From: Sedimenticola selenatireducens
GTDB taxonomy: Bacteria > Pseudomonadota > Gammaproteobacteria > Chromatiales > Chromatiaceae
Assembly: GCF_007625115.1 (NCBI RefSeq)
Contig: NZ_VMNH01000005.1
Span: 248,001 to 312,000 of the forward strand
Direction: 5' to 3'
Length of the DNA stretch: 64,000 nt
Each line of letters begins with the position of its first letter. The stretch's first letter is position 1. The notes below the pieces were generated by a model, which saw nothing but the letters and a program-made list of their open reading frames with translations, was not told the origin of the DNA and did no database searches. The position numbers and the translations under genes were made by a program. Shown one piece after another: positions 27,268 to 35,141 of this stretch.

Positions 27268-28512
27268 TCAGTGGCATACGATTTCGACGCGTCGATTCAG
27301 TGAACGGCCTGATCCAGTCGAGTTGTCTGCAATGGGTTGCGTCTCACCGCGGCCAACTGCTGAGATGCGCATTGCATCAACACCCCGTCCAACAACTGCG
27401 GCAACGACGGCTTCTGCACGGCGCTGCGATAGCTTGTCGTTATATGCATCAGAACCTTCGCTTGACGTATGACCTGTCACGGTAATTTTTGATGCGGCTG
27501 AAGCCTTGAGTCCGGTGGACAACGTATCCAAAAGCGGGGCAGACTCTGCTTTGATGGTCGCCGAATCAAAGTCAAAATTGATGCCATGAATGATCGAACC
27601 ACATCCGAGAGCCGGTACACGCTGCTCGGAACACTCTGTTTTCAGATTTGGTGAAGCATCCCCCGAGTAAAACCGAAATGGCGCACCGTTGGTTGATCGA
27701 ACACCGGTGATCTTACCTTGGTCGTCAACGGCCAACATGAACGTGCTTGAGATCGCTCCCTTACGCGTTTTGCCGGTTGCGCGTAAAAGGTTGCCACTGA
27801 CTGTGCCCTTGAGATCACCCACCCGGTCATAACAACCAGAGACGCTTGCCCCCTCCTGCTTGAGTTCCAATAAAGCACCCCGGCCTTTCCACTTACCCTG
27901 AAAATCTTGCGACAGTGGTACTGATTCCTGACTTCCGTACCCAATGATTTCACTGAATTCAAAAAAGGTCTTGTCGCGTTGGATATCAATCCCGCCCTCC
28001 AGGGTAACTCGAACCCAACGGACTGGCGTTTCGAGTGTTGCTGGAATTGTGGTCGTTTGCCCCTTGGCAGAATGGGTTACAAGCGTCGCAGTGGCGAGTA
28101 CACGAAACTGCTTGGGATCGCTGTCAGAGCCAGCGATCTCTACTTTTCTAACAAATGTTTGCGATGGGCTGGGGGTTTCGAGCACGCTAGGAATGGCAAA
28201 TTCTTTAAAGAGTGTTAACGCAGGCAATTTGTAAACAAAGACCACGCTGGTTTGCGCTGCACCCGGCTTAGGTGTTAAAACGAAACTACCATCATTGCCA
28301 TCAATTGCCAGAAGCGCCTGCTCCATTCCAACTTTCAGACCATTTGCGTCACCCTCGATTACAACCGGAATAGCACCTTGCGCAAAGCTGATATAGTCGA
28401 CACCCTGCTGATGCTCTTTAGCTGTAATTGGTGCCACATGCGTCACAATCGCAGCAAGCAACAGTGACTTGATGTAATTGGAATAGGTGCCTAAGTGCAT
28501 CATTCTATTCAC
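27268..28512 (-). CDS. OmpA-family outer membrane/peptidoglycan-associated protein
   Basis: A 414-residue exported protein. The N-terminal hydrophobic segment (about 15-31, ending in ITAKE) looks like a signal peptide. The C-terminal 110 residues are an OmpA-like peptidoglycan-binding domain (INFDFDSATIKAESAPLLD, then ITVTGHTSSEGSDAYNDKLSQRRAEAV, and NRRVEI). The middle 300 residues are beta-rich with no family recognised. It has paired cysteines (C254-type SGCYDR, C298/C307 region, and a terminal C413). Probably anchors something to the cell wall; the N-terminal part is likely the functional module. Confidence 0.8.
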   Translation of the reverse strand: MNRMMHLGTYSNYIKSLLLAAIVTHVAPITAKEHQQGVDYISFAQGAIPVVIEGDANGLKVGMEQALLAIDGNDGSFVLTPKPGAAQTSVVFVYKLPALTLFKEFAIPSVLETPSPSQTFVRKVEIAGSDSDPKQFRVLATATLVTHSAKGQTTTIPATLETPVRWVRVTLEGGIDIQRDKTFFEFSEIIGYGSQESVPLSQDFQGKWKGRGALLELKQEGASVSGCYDRVGDLKGTVSGNLLRATGKTRKGAISSTFMLAVDDQGKITGVRSTNGAPFRFYSGDASPNLKTECSEQRVPALGCGSIIHGINFDFDSATIKAESAPLLDTLSTGLKASAASKITVTGHTSSEGSDAYNDKLSQRRAEAVVAAVVGRGVDAMRISAVGRGETQPIADNSTGSGRSLNRRVEIVCH

Positions 28513-28734
28513 CCCAGTTTAGTAACCCGGGCATGCTCTAAATACCCATGCTTTCGTTTGCCAAACATCTTGATCGAAAAAAATAATGGCTAACGTCGAA
28601 TATAACAGCGTAATTCTGATCGTAGTAGAGAGATAACTATCGCTGCATTACTCAAGCCCAGAAAAAATACTCGCGACTACCGAATCGTTTATCGGCATCG
28701 GATATTTTCGTATATGAATTATTGGGTTGACCCG

Positions 28735-28765
28735 CGTTGGCACATAAAACCTGCCCACCCTACCT
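28735..28765. repeat. Possible remnant of a dispersed non-coding repeat
   Basis: The minus strand reads GGTAGGGTGGGCAGG then TTTTATGTGCCAACGCGG. Elements of the type GTAGGGTGGGCA...GTGCCCACGCG are common dispersed repeats in proteobacterial genomes, from memory. Only one copy is in the window, so this cannot be tested here. Confidence 0.25.
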
Positions 28766-28785
28766 GGCTTATAAAGTGTGTCTGA

Positions 28786-29376
28786 TTATTTCGGTTCATA
28801 CATTACTTTCCCATTACAGACCGCTTTCAGTACATAATCTGGTATTGATCCAGGTTTCGAATATTGACGTTGAATATCGTCTACATTTATTGCGCGTGAA
28901 GAATTTAACTTCACCCCGCCTATAGGGCGAGAATAGTAATCAATATTGCCTATGCCAATCTCATTATGCGCGCAATCGATGGTATAAGTTACTTTTTGAC
29001 TACGGTATTTCTTGCCAGCCTCGAGTGATTGATCTCGGAAATAAACACGATAAGCATCAACAATGATCACTTCAACCTCGACAGGTGCCAGCAGAGCTAC
29101 GTACATTCCCTTTCTCACATACTTAGATGAGGTATCTAGGAACAAAGTACTCGCGATTCCTATGTCTTCATTAAAATGATCTGGTCGCAGAAAAAGCGCG
29201 ATGATCGGGTCGTGGCTGTCATTCGCATGGATTACTATTGTACGTTTGAGATCACTTAGAGATTTCGGTGTCCATGGATCTGTTGTGTTTGTTTGCTCAG
29301 CCGCTGCTGCACTGAAACTCGCCATACTCATTGATATTAATATTGATGCCGCAAACAATGGGAACTTATATGTCAT
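28786..29376 (-). CDS. Periplasmic protein of unknown function, likely cassette-borne
   Basis: A 196-residue protein with a Sec signal peptide (MTYKFPLFAASILISMSMAS then FSAAAAEQ, cleavage near residue 26). The mature part is a mixed alpha/beta domain with two cysteines (TIDCAHN and KAVCNGK) that could form a disulfide. No family recognised. I chose the ATG at 29374-29376 because AGAGGAG lies 7 nt upstream; the longer frame to 29622 runs through an attC-like site. The start lies 41 nt from that site (29417-29480), as expected for an integron cassette gene. No attC-like site is seen after its stop. Confidence 0.7.
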   Translation of the reverse strand: MTYKFPLFAASILISMSMASFSAAAAEQTNTTDPWTPKSLSDLKRTIVIHANDSHDPIIALFLRPDHFNEDIGIASTLFLDTSSKYVRKGMYVALLAPVEVEVIIVDAYRVYFRDQSLEAGKKYRSQKVTYTIDCAHNEIGIGNIDYYSRPIGGVKLNSSRAINVDDIQRQYSKPGSIPDYVLKAVCNGKVMYEPK

Positions 29377-29416
29377 ATATTTACTCCTCTCTGAAGCTAT
29401 AGAACCTGAATTTACT

Positions 29417-29480
29417 GTTAACGTTTGAATTAAACGGCCTGCGCGGCTTTTCGTGCAGGTCCGCTCGAATGGTGGATTAG
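29417..29480 (-). repeat. attC-like site 3 (integron recombination site)
   Basis: On the minus strand: R''-like CTAATC, then L'' GAGCGGACCTGC, a central loop, L' GCAGGCCGTTT, a spacer and R' GTTAAC. The L arms pair with one extra unpaired A, a hallmark of attC. R'' is degenerate (AAC replaced by AATC). It follows the stop of the flavodoxin-fold gene by 17 nt. Confidence 0.65.
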
Positions 29481-29497
29481 CCAGCCGATTGGTGGGA

Positions 29498-30091
29498 CTA
29501 CGACCATTTAACAAGCCCCTTCTGAATACGCGAGCAGAACACATCGACCTCTTTGGCAGAAAGGCACTCTGCCTTGTAGATCGACAACATCTCGAACCGG
29601 CATGCGGGCGCACAGGTGCCAAGGAGTGCCGTTTTCAACACCCGTTTCACGGGCTGCCACAACAGCAGGCGGTCAACCCACCACGGCGAGCCAAGCGACG
29701 TAACAACTAGCGCTCGCCGCAAGCTGTGAAGTCTTGGCTTGATTGGGCCAAGGTCGGTAGCGTGGTCGTAGGCAATGCCGGGAGCCCAGACTCGGTCGAA
29801 CCACCCCTTCAGGATGGCGGGAAAGCCAAACCACCAAGTAGGGAACACCAGAACGAGGGCTTCAGCCGAAAGCAGCCGCTCTATCTGTGCTTGAGTGGCA
29901 GAGGAATCAAATGGAGGATCGTAATAGCTTTGGCGTTCGCTGACAGTAAGCGAGGGCGAGAATTCGGTTTCGTAGAGATTTTCCACTTGTACTTCGTGTC
30001 CAGCTTCAGTCAACACTTGGATAGTGAATCGAGCCAAGGAATGGCACAGGCTGTCGGCAATTGGATGGGCGACTACGACAAGACACTTCAT
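29498..30091 (-). CDS. NAD(P)H quinone oxidoreductase-like flavodoxin-fold protein
   Basis: A 197-residue protein of the NQO1/KefF/MdaB-type flavodoxin fold (FMN or FAD binding). Signs are MKCLVVVAHPIADSLCHSLAR at the start (N-terminal phosphate loop), VFPTWWFGFPAILKGWFDRV (isoalloxazine loop) and APGIAYD. It probably reduces quinones or similar electrophiles in the cytoplasm. It is flanked by attC-like sites at 30127-30194 and 29417-29480, so it looks like an integron gene cassette. Its local composition is about 58% G+C on one sampled line, against 38% on one line of the next cassette. Confidence 0.82.
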   Translation of the reverse strand: MKCLVVVAHPIADSLCHSLARFTIQVLTEAGHEVQVENLYETEFSPSLTVSERQSYYDPPFDSSATQAQIERLLSAEALVLVFPTWWFGFPAILKGWFDRVWAPGIAYDHATDLGPIKPRLHSLRRALVVTSLGSPWWVDRLLLWQPVKRVLKTALLGTCAPACRFEMLSIYKAECLSAKEVDVFCSRIQKGLVKWS

Positions 30092-30126
30092 GTTAAAAAT
30101 GGCCTACGCGATACGGTGCTCATGCT

Positions 30127-30194
30127 GGCTAACGCCGTGCTTTGTGGCTGGTTTGTAGCGAAAAAACGGTCCATTAACAGCACCTTGTTAGGGC
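30127..30194 (-). repeat. attC-like site 2 (integron recombination site)
   Basis: On the minus strand: R'' GCCCTAAC, spacer AAG, L'' GTGCTGT, a central region including GGACCGTTTTTTCGC and CCAGCC, then L' ACAAAGCAC, spacer GGC and R' GTTAGCC. The stop codon of the DUF2971 gene (30188-30190) lies inside the R'' box, a common arrangement in integron cassettes. Confidence 0.75.
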
Positions 30195-31144
30195 CTATAC
30201 GGTATAGTTGAAGCGAAAACTTTATTCGACAGCTCCAATTTTCCCTTTATTTGTAGCATTCTCCTGACAGATCTCATTGATAATTCAGAGGACACAGTGG
30301 GTCCTAGAATAATCCTATCTATTAACCCATCTACGGTAAGTGGTGCATTCATGCCAGGAATCTGACTGAGTTTTAATTTCAATTTCGGCTCTACACCTTT
30401 TTCAGTAATATTGTATCCAAACATTGATGCAAAATGACCCTCAGGGTCTTTATCATTGAGATACACAAACCGCCATTCTTTCTCTTCCTTGAATCCTATG
30501 TGCTTAGTAAAGAGTGAGAATACTTTGAGCCTTTCAATCCAATACCAAGCTATGGCATTTAGGACCTCATCTGACTTCTCTTGTTCTTTGAGTAGCTCGG
30601 CCAAACTATGAATTTTATGCTTTATCCATTCAAGCCTAGATTCTTTAGTAACATACTTAACCGAACTAAGTATTAGAGGTGATTTTTCGTTTGGCTCTAT
30701 TTGCTTTGTATCAATTACAAAAGCTACGCCATCTCCATTTGCCCCATAACCACGCCACATCGAAAGAACACCGTCAAAGTCATCTTTATCATGCAAAGAG
30801 AAACACGAAATATACGTGTCTAACACATGGTTCTCATCAAACTGATTAAAGTAGTGATCAAAATAGTGTAGCAGTTGACCAAATACCTTCTCACTTCCAC
30901 AAGCTTCAATTAGAGCTTCATTTCCTCTAAATTCTGCCGCCCCCTGATTCATACCAAAAACCAGCTCATCTAAGTCATTCATATTCAGAGGGTTAGAAAA
31001 CCAGATTTCTTCACCTTCAACTATATAATCAAAGTTTTGGATTGACGTGTAATGAGCCAGCAACGGAGTTTTGCTCGGAAACTCTGATACATCGTCATAA
31101 TCTTCCCACAAGGACCTATGAATTAAGTCGTTAATTGTATCCAT
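30188..31144 (-). CDS. DUF2971 domain protein, integron cassette gene
   Basis: A 318-residue soluble protein. LLAHYTSIQNFDYIVEGEEIW then FSNPLNMNDLDELVFGM (residues about 28-65) is the characteristic N-terminus of DUF2971, followed by ...SCFSLHDKDD, MWRGYGANGDGVAFVID and EKEWRFVYLND. The function of the family is unknown to me. I chose the ATG at 31142-31144 (AGAAGG upstream); the frame extension beyond it enters an attC-like site. The gene lies between two such sites and its stop is within one, so it is a complete cassette. It is A+T-rich compared with the core genes. Confidence 0.8.
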   Translation of the reverse strand: MDTINDLIHRSLWEDYDDVSEFPSKTPLLAHYTSIQNFDYIVEGEEIWFSNPLNMNDLDELVFGMNQGAAEFRGNEALIEACGSEKVFGQLLHYFDHYFNQFDENHVLDTYISCFSLHDKDDFDGVLSMWRGYGANGDGVAFVIDTKQIEPNEKSPLILSSVKYVTKESRLEWIKHKIHSLAELLKEQEKSDEVLNAIAWYWIERLKVFSLFTKHIGFKEEKEWRFVYLNDKDPEGHFASMFGYNITEKGVEPKLKLKLSQIPGMNAPLTVDGLIDRIILGPTVSSELSMRSVRRMLQIKGKLELSNKVFASTIPYRP

Positions 31145-31155
31145 ATACCTTCTCA

Positions 31156-31225
31156 GCCCTAACGTTTCGCACAGCCGAAAGGAGCCGCGTAGCGGCAACG
31201 CATCGGCTGGTGCGACTGGTTAAAT
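31156..31225 (-). repeat. attC-like site 1 (integron recombination site)
   Basis: On the minus strand: R'' ATTTAAC, spacer, L'' GCACCAGCCGA, central hairpin GCCGC-TAC-GCGGC, L' TCGGCTGTGC, spacer GAAAC, R' GTTAGGGC. The L arms pair with a single extrahelical base, and the R boxes have the AAC/GTT core. This is the clearest of the three sites. It lies 11 nt upstream of the DUF2971 start. Confidence 0.8.
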
Positions 31226-31399
31226 GACACGATTTCAACAAAGTGATTAACTGTGTGACCCAATGCTATTGCCATTACCTGGTTTCCTTTCTTTGGCCAA
31301 CATCCATTGCTCGATTAATGGCCCTGATTACGACTATTGACGCCTACCACTGCGCTTACCATTTTGGGCTATGCATTGTTCCCGCACGGCCAAATGCTC

Positions 31400-31552
31400 T
31401 TATGCATTTTCTTGGTTGATAAAAGCCTTTCTTTTCCTTTCGTCCTCTTGCCCTTCTCTTACCATTCGTACCAATTGCTTTGCTTGCTTTTCATTTAACC
31501 TCTGATTATGCGGCTTCTTCGCTGCCTTGAGTGATAAATGCAGCGAGCTCAC
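31400..31552 (-). CDS. Possible 50-residue charged small protein
   Basis: Frame from a GTG at 31550-31552: VSSLHLSLKAAKKPHNQRLN followed by EKQAKQLVRMVREGQ and EDERKRKAFINQENA. The composition looks protein-like (amphipathic, Lys/Arg/Glu-rich), and the frame is open a further 12 codons upstream without an ATG. There is no ribosome binding site. It could be the end of a degraded gene. Confidence 0.3.
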   Translation of the reverse strand: MSSLHLSLKAAKKPHNQRLNEKQAKQLVRMVREGQEDERKRKAFINQENA

Positions 31553-31584
31553 TCGGTTAATTATATTAAGCGACTTATTGTTCT

Positions 31585-31713
31585 ATGCCTGATTTGGCAG
31601 ACATGGGGAGCGTGATTGTTCAGCTTCGTGCCCCAGATATGACTTTAACCGCAGCAGGCTATCAAAGAATAGAATTAGGGGAAATAATACATGAGCATGT
31701 CTGGTCACGATAA
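31585..31713 (+). CDS. Possible 42-residue small protein
   Basis: ATG at 31585: MPDLADMGSVIVQLRAPDMT then LTAAGYQRIELGEIIHEHVWSR. The frame reads like a protein, but no ribosome binding site precedes it and nothing similar is recalled. It begins within one copy of a 13-bp direct repeat. Confidence 0.25.
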   Translation: MPDLADMGSVIVQLRAPDMTLTAAGYQRIELGEIIHEHVWSR

Positions 31714-31827
31714 ATTTATTGGTACAAGAAGAGATGCCTGATTTGGTAGAACGCCTGGTAATGAATTGAGTGCAGGAGTAGGCACTGATCTACCCCTGCA
31801 CTTAAACAGATGAACGACTCTGGACGA

Positions 31828-33654
31828 TTATTCAACTGTAACCGATTTGGCTAGGTTTCTCGGCTGATCCACATCGGTGCCTTTGAGTAGGGCGACATAA
31901 TAGGAGAGCAGTTGCAGGGGTACGGTGTAGACAATCGGTGCCGTGGTGGGGCAGATATCATCCAGGGTCAAGCTCTGGTAGTTATCCAGTTCGATTTTTA
32001 CGCGCTTGTCACTGAACAGGAACAGTTCACCGCCGCGGGCTCTAACCTCTTGCAGATTCGATAACACTTTTTCCAAGAGTGGATCATCGGGTAGGGCGCA
32101 GACCACTGGCATCTCAGCGTCAACTAAAGCAAGTGGTCCGTGTTTCAGTTCACCGGCGGGGTAGGCCTCGGCATGGATGTAAGAGATCTCTTTGAGTTTC
32201 AGGGCGCCTTCCATTGCGATGGGATAGAAGGGGCCGCGACCGAGAAAGAGGGCGTTGCTGCGGTCGGCAAATCCTTCAGCCATTTTTTCGATGGCATCAT
32301 TCAATTGCAATACCACTTCCATCTGGCGGGGCAGGGCGTGCAGCTCTTCAACCCACTCTTTGAGTTGGGCTTCATCAATGCCTTGGCGACGTGCCATCGC
32401 CAACACCAGCAGTCGCAGGGCAACCAACTGGGTCGTGAAGGCCTTGGTGGAGGCCACGCCAATCTCGGGGCCGGCACGGGTCATCAACGCCACATCGGAT
32501 TCCCGTACCAGGGAACTCTCGGGTACGTTGCAGATGACAAGGCTCCCCAGGAAACCCTGCGAACGACTGCTGCGCAAGGCCGCCAGGGTATCGGCGGTTT
32601 CACCGGACTGGGAGATGGTGACGAACAGGGTATCTGGTGCAACGACCGTTTTGCGATAACGGTATTCACTGGCGACTTCCACATTACAGGGGATGCCAAC
32701 CTCTTCAAACCAATAACGGGCGACCATACCGGCGTGGTACGAAGTACCACAGGCGATGATCTGTACTTGTTTGGTCTTATCCAACAGCGCCTTGGTTTCG
32801 TATCCAAAGCTCTCTTCCAACAATCGTCCATTATGGATGCGGCCTTCGAGTGTCTCCGCAACCACGGCCGGCTGCTCAAAAATCTCTTTCAGCATGTAGT
32901 GTCGATAAGGGCCCTTATCGGTTGCGGAGGCATTCAGCTTGGAAGAGACGACAGGACGTTCAACCGGTGCGCCTGTGCAGTCAAATATCTGTACCCCTTC
33001 ACGTCGAACATCGGCCAGATCCCCCTCTTCAAGGAAGATGAAGTTCTGGGTCTCGGTGAGTAGGGCAAAGACATCCGAGGCAACGAAGTTTTCACCATCA
33101 CCCAGACCGATGACCAGCGGTGATCCGGCACGGGCGACTACAATCCGATCAGCATCATCGGGGCTGGCCACCGCCAGAGAGTAAGCGCCGACTAACCTTG
33201 AGACAATTGATTTAAACGCCTCGCAGAGATCACTGTTTTGCTTAAGCGCTTCTGCCATCAGATGGGCGATTACTTCGGTGTCGGTCTCGGAGGAGAAGTG
33301 GTAACCCTTGGCCTTCAGCTCTTCCCGAAGCTCGGCATGATTTTCGATAATGCCGTTATGCACCACGGCGATCTGCTCGCCACTCATGTGAGGATGGGCA
33401 TTGCGCTCGGCCGGCATGCCGTGGGTTGCCCAGCGGGTATGCGCAATACCTAACTCGCCTTCTATCGGACTCTCTTTCATTCGCTCCTGCAGGGAAGCCA
33501 CTTTACCCACAGAACGGATGCGCTGGATATGCCCCGCCGCATCCCTGATGGCGATACCCGCAGAATCATAGCCGCGATACTCCAGGCGACGCAGTCCCTC
33601 TATCAGAATTGGGGTGATATTCCGTCTTGCTACTGCGCCTACGATGCCACACAT
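31828..33654 (-). CDS. glmS: Glucosamine-6-phosphate synthase (glutamine-hydrolysing)
   Basis: Makes glucosamine-6-phosphate from fructose-6-phosphate and glutamine, the first step to UDP-GlcNAc. The 608 residues match E. coli GlmS (609). The N-terminal glutaminase starts MCGIVGAVA with the catalytic Cys exposed after Met removal. The isomerase half has two SIS domains (ACGTSYHAGMVAR, TISQSGETADTLAAL). The C-terminus DQPRNLAKSVTVE is the usual one, and its coding sequence is the TnsD target of Tn7. It follows glmU on the same strand, separated by a palindrome at 33701-33737. Confidence 0.97.
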   Translation of the reverse strand: MCGIVGAVARRNITPILIEGLRRLEYRGYDSAGIAIRDAAGHIQRIRSVGKVASLQERMKESPIEGELGIAHTRWATHGMPAERNAHPHMSGEQIAVVHNGIIENHAELREELKAKGYHFSSETDTEVIAHLMAEALKQNSDLCEAFKSIVSRLVGAYSLAVASPDDADRIVVARAGSPLVIGLGDGENFVASDVFALLTETQNFIFLEEGDLADVRREGVQIFDCTGAPVERPVVSSKLNASATDKGPYRHYMLKEIFEQPAVVAETLEGRIHNGRLLEESFGYETKALLDKTKQVQIIACGTSYHAGMVARYWFEEVGIPCNVEVASEYRYRKTVVAPDTLFVTISQSGETADTLAALRSSRSQGFLGSLVICNVPESSLVRESDVALMTRAGPEIGVASTKAFTTQLVALRLLVLAMARRQGIDEAQLKEWVEELHALPRQMEVVLQLNDAIEKMAEGFADRSNALFLGRGPFYPIAMEGALKLKEISYIHAEAYPAGELKHGPLALVDAEMPVVCALPDDPLLEKVLSNLQEVRARGGELFLFSDKRVKIELDNYQSLTLDDICPTTAPIVYTVPLQLLSYYVALLKGTDVDQPRNLAKSVTVE

Positions 33655-33700
33655 ATTCCGTTATCCTTTATTTTGTCGCTTTCGCGGTACCTATACGCAC

Positions 33701-33737
33701 AGGGTCGGAGTCAAATTTTTAATTTGACTCCGACCCT
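33701..33737. repeat. REP-like palindrome between glmU and glmS
   Basis: Arms AGGGTCGGAGTCAAATT and AATTTGACTCCGACCCT are 17 bp, perfectly complementary, around a TTT loop. Sequences of the type GGGTCGGAGTCAAA are, from memory, dispersed palindromic repeats in gammaproteobacteria associated with REP-type transposases. No transposase is nearby. It would fold in the glmU-glmS transcript and may affect processing or termination between the two genes. Confidence 0.7.
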
Positions 33738-33744
33738 TGGTAAG

Positions 33745-35109
33745 TTAGTTACTCTTTTTTTCCGGCCGTTTCCAACCCTTAAGGCTGAGCTGTTTGGAGC
33801 GACTGAGCGTCAGGGTTTCTTCAGGCGTATCGCGGGTGATCGTGGACCCGGCACCGATAGTTGCACCCGCACCCACCGTAACCGGAGCGACCAGTTGTGT
33901 GTCCGAACCAATAAAGGCGTTATCACCAATAACCGTACGGAACTTGTTTACGCCATCATAATTACAGGTGATGGTTCCCGCACCGACATTAACTGTACGG
34001 CCGATGGTGGCATCACCAATGTAGCTGAGATGATTGATCTTGCTGCCCTCCGCAACATCACTCTTTTTGATCTCGACAAAATTACCGACATGCACCCGTT
34101 CGGCCAATACGGTTGCCGGACGTAATCGGGCAAAAGGGCCAATGATGGAGTCGCGACCAATCACGGCATCTTCAATGACACAGTTCTCTTTGATCCAAAC
34201 ACCGTCGGCAATCTTGCTGTTGCGGATCACGGTATTGGCACCGACCCGTACCCGATCACCCATTGTTACTTCACCCTCAATCAGCACATTGATGTCCAGT
34301 TCAATATCCTGTCCGGCCTGCAAACGGCCACGCAAATCAAACCGTGCGGGATCGCGTAAGGTAACGCCCTGACGCATGAGTTGTGCGGCCTGATTCTGTT
34401 GATGCTGGCGTTCAAGTGCCGCGAGTTGCAGCCGGTCATTCACACCTTCTACCTCGTATGGGGCAGACGGATGCGCTGTCGTTACCTGAATACCTTCGGC
34501 AACCGCCATGGCAACAATGTCAGTAAGATAGTATTCACCCTGAGCGTTATTGCTCTCCAAGCGGGTCAGCCATCCGGCAAGCTTTCCCCGATTGGCGATC
34601 AAAATTCCGGTATTGATCTCACAGATAGCCAGTTCGGCCGGTGAGGCATCTTTTTGTTCTACGATGCGCGTTACTTGGCCCCTTTCACGTACGATGCGGC
34701 CATAACCCTGTGGGTTATCCAGGGTGACCGTCAGTAACGCCAGGTCTGTAGCAGCCGATTGTTGAATGAGCGCATTCAGGGTCTCTGTACTGGTAAGTGG
34801 GACATCGCCATACAGCACCAGCACACGGTCCATATCGGCCATGGCGAACATCGCCTGTTCAACCGCATGGCCGGTGCCCAATTGCTCAGCTTGCTCAGCC
34901 CAGATCAGGGTTGCATCCGTTATCGCTTGCTGTACCTGTTCGCCACCGTGACCATAGACCACGGCCACTTTTTCTGCACCCAGACCCTGGGCTGTCTGAA
35001 TGACATGCGCTACCAGTGGACGGCCAGCAATGCTGTGTAACACCTTGGGGAGTGACGATCGCATCCTTGTTCCTTGCCCAGCAGCAAGTATCACAACACC
35101 CAACTTCAT
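33745..35109 (-). CDS. glmU: Bifunctional GlmU: GlcNAc-1-P uridyltransferase / glucosamine-1-P acetyltransferase
   Basis: Completes UDP-GlcNAc synthesis in the cytoplasm. The 454 residues match E. coli (456). The N-terminal nucleotidyltransferase has LAAGQGTRMRSSLPKVLH (5-24 region) and VLYGDVPL. The C-terminal left-handed beta-helix is made of hexapeptide repeats (VRVGANTVIRNS, IGPFARLRP, VHVGNFVEIKKS, NHLSYIGDATIG, GAGTITCNYDG, IGAGSTI). It precedes glmS in the same direction. Confidence 0.97.
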   Translation of the reverse strand: MKLGVVILAAGQGTRMRSSLPKVLHSIAGRPLVAHVIQTAQGLGAEKVAVVYGHGGEQVQQAITDATLIWAEQAEQLGTGHAVEQAMFAMADMDRVLVLYGDVPLTSTETLNALIQQSAATDLALLTVTLDNPQGYGRIVRERGQVTRIVEQKDASPAELAICEINTGILIANRGKLAGWLTRLESNNAQGEYYLTDIVAMAVAEGIQVTTAHPSAPYEVEGVNDRLQLAALERQHQQNQAAQLMRQGVTLRDPARFDLRGRLQAGQDIELDINVLIEGEVTMGDRVRVGANTVIRNSKIADGVWIKENCVIEDAVIGRDSIIGPFARLRPATVLAERVHVGNFVEIKKSDVAEGSKINHLSYIGDATIGRTVNVGAGTITCNYDGVNKFRTVIGDNAFIGSDTQLVAPVTVGAGATIGAGSTITRDTPEETLTLSRSKQLSLKGWKRPEKKSN

Positions 35110-35141
35110 AGCTTTCCCTCTTCCTGTGACCTTAATTCAGA

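Larger units (their letters stand above)
31226..31827. other. Gene-poor stretch between glmS and the attC cluster
   Basis: About 600 bp downstream of glmS without a clear gene. It contains two short ORFs (31400-31552 minus, 31585-31713 plus). A 13-bp direct repeat, ATGCCTGATTTGG, lies at 31585-31597 and 31734-31746; extended by four bases it matches at 16 of 17. The segment next to glmS is where attTn7 insertions occur in many bacteria, but I see no Tn7 end or transposase. It may be the debris of an earlier cassette or insertion. Confidence 0.5.

Noticed and set aside
29377-29622. N-terminal extension of the periplasmic protein gene
   Set aside because: It reads through attC-like site 3 and into the flavodoxin-fold gene; the ATG at 29376 has a good ribosome binding site and signal peptide.
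31490-31565. A fourth attC-like arrangement (TTTAACC ... GGTTAAT)
   Set aside because: The outer boxes fit, but the inner arms do not pair apart from CGCTGC/GCAGCG, and it overlaps the 31400-31552 open frame.
32140-33063. Long plus-strand open frame (307 codons) opposite glmS
   Set aside because: Antisense shadow of a certain gene; no ribosome binding site and no recognisable domain.
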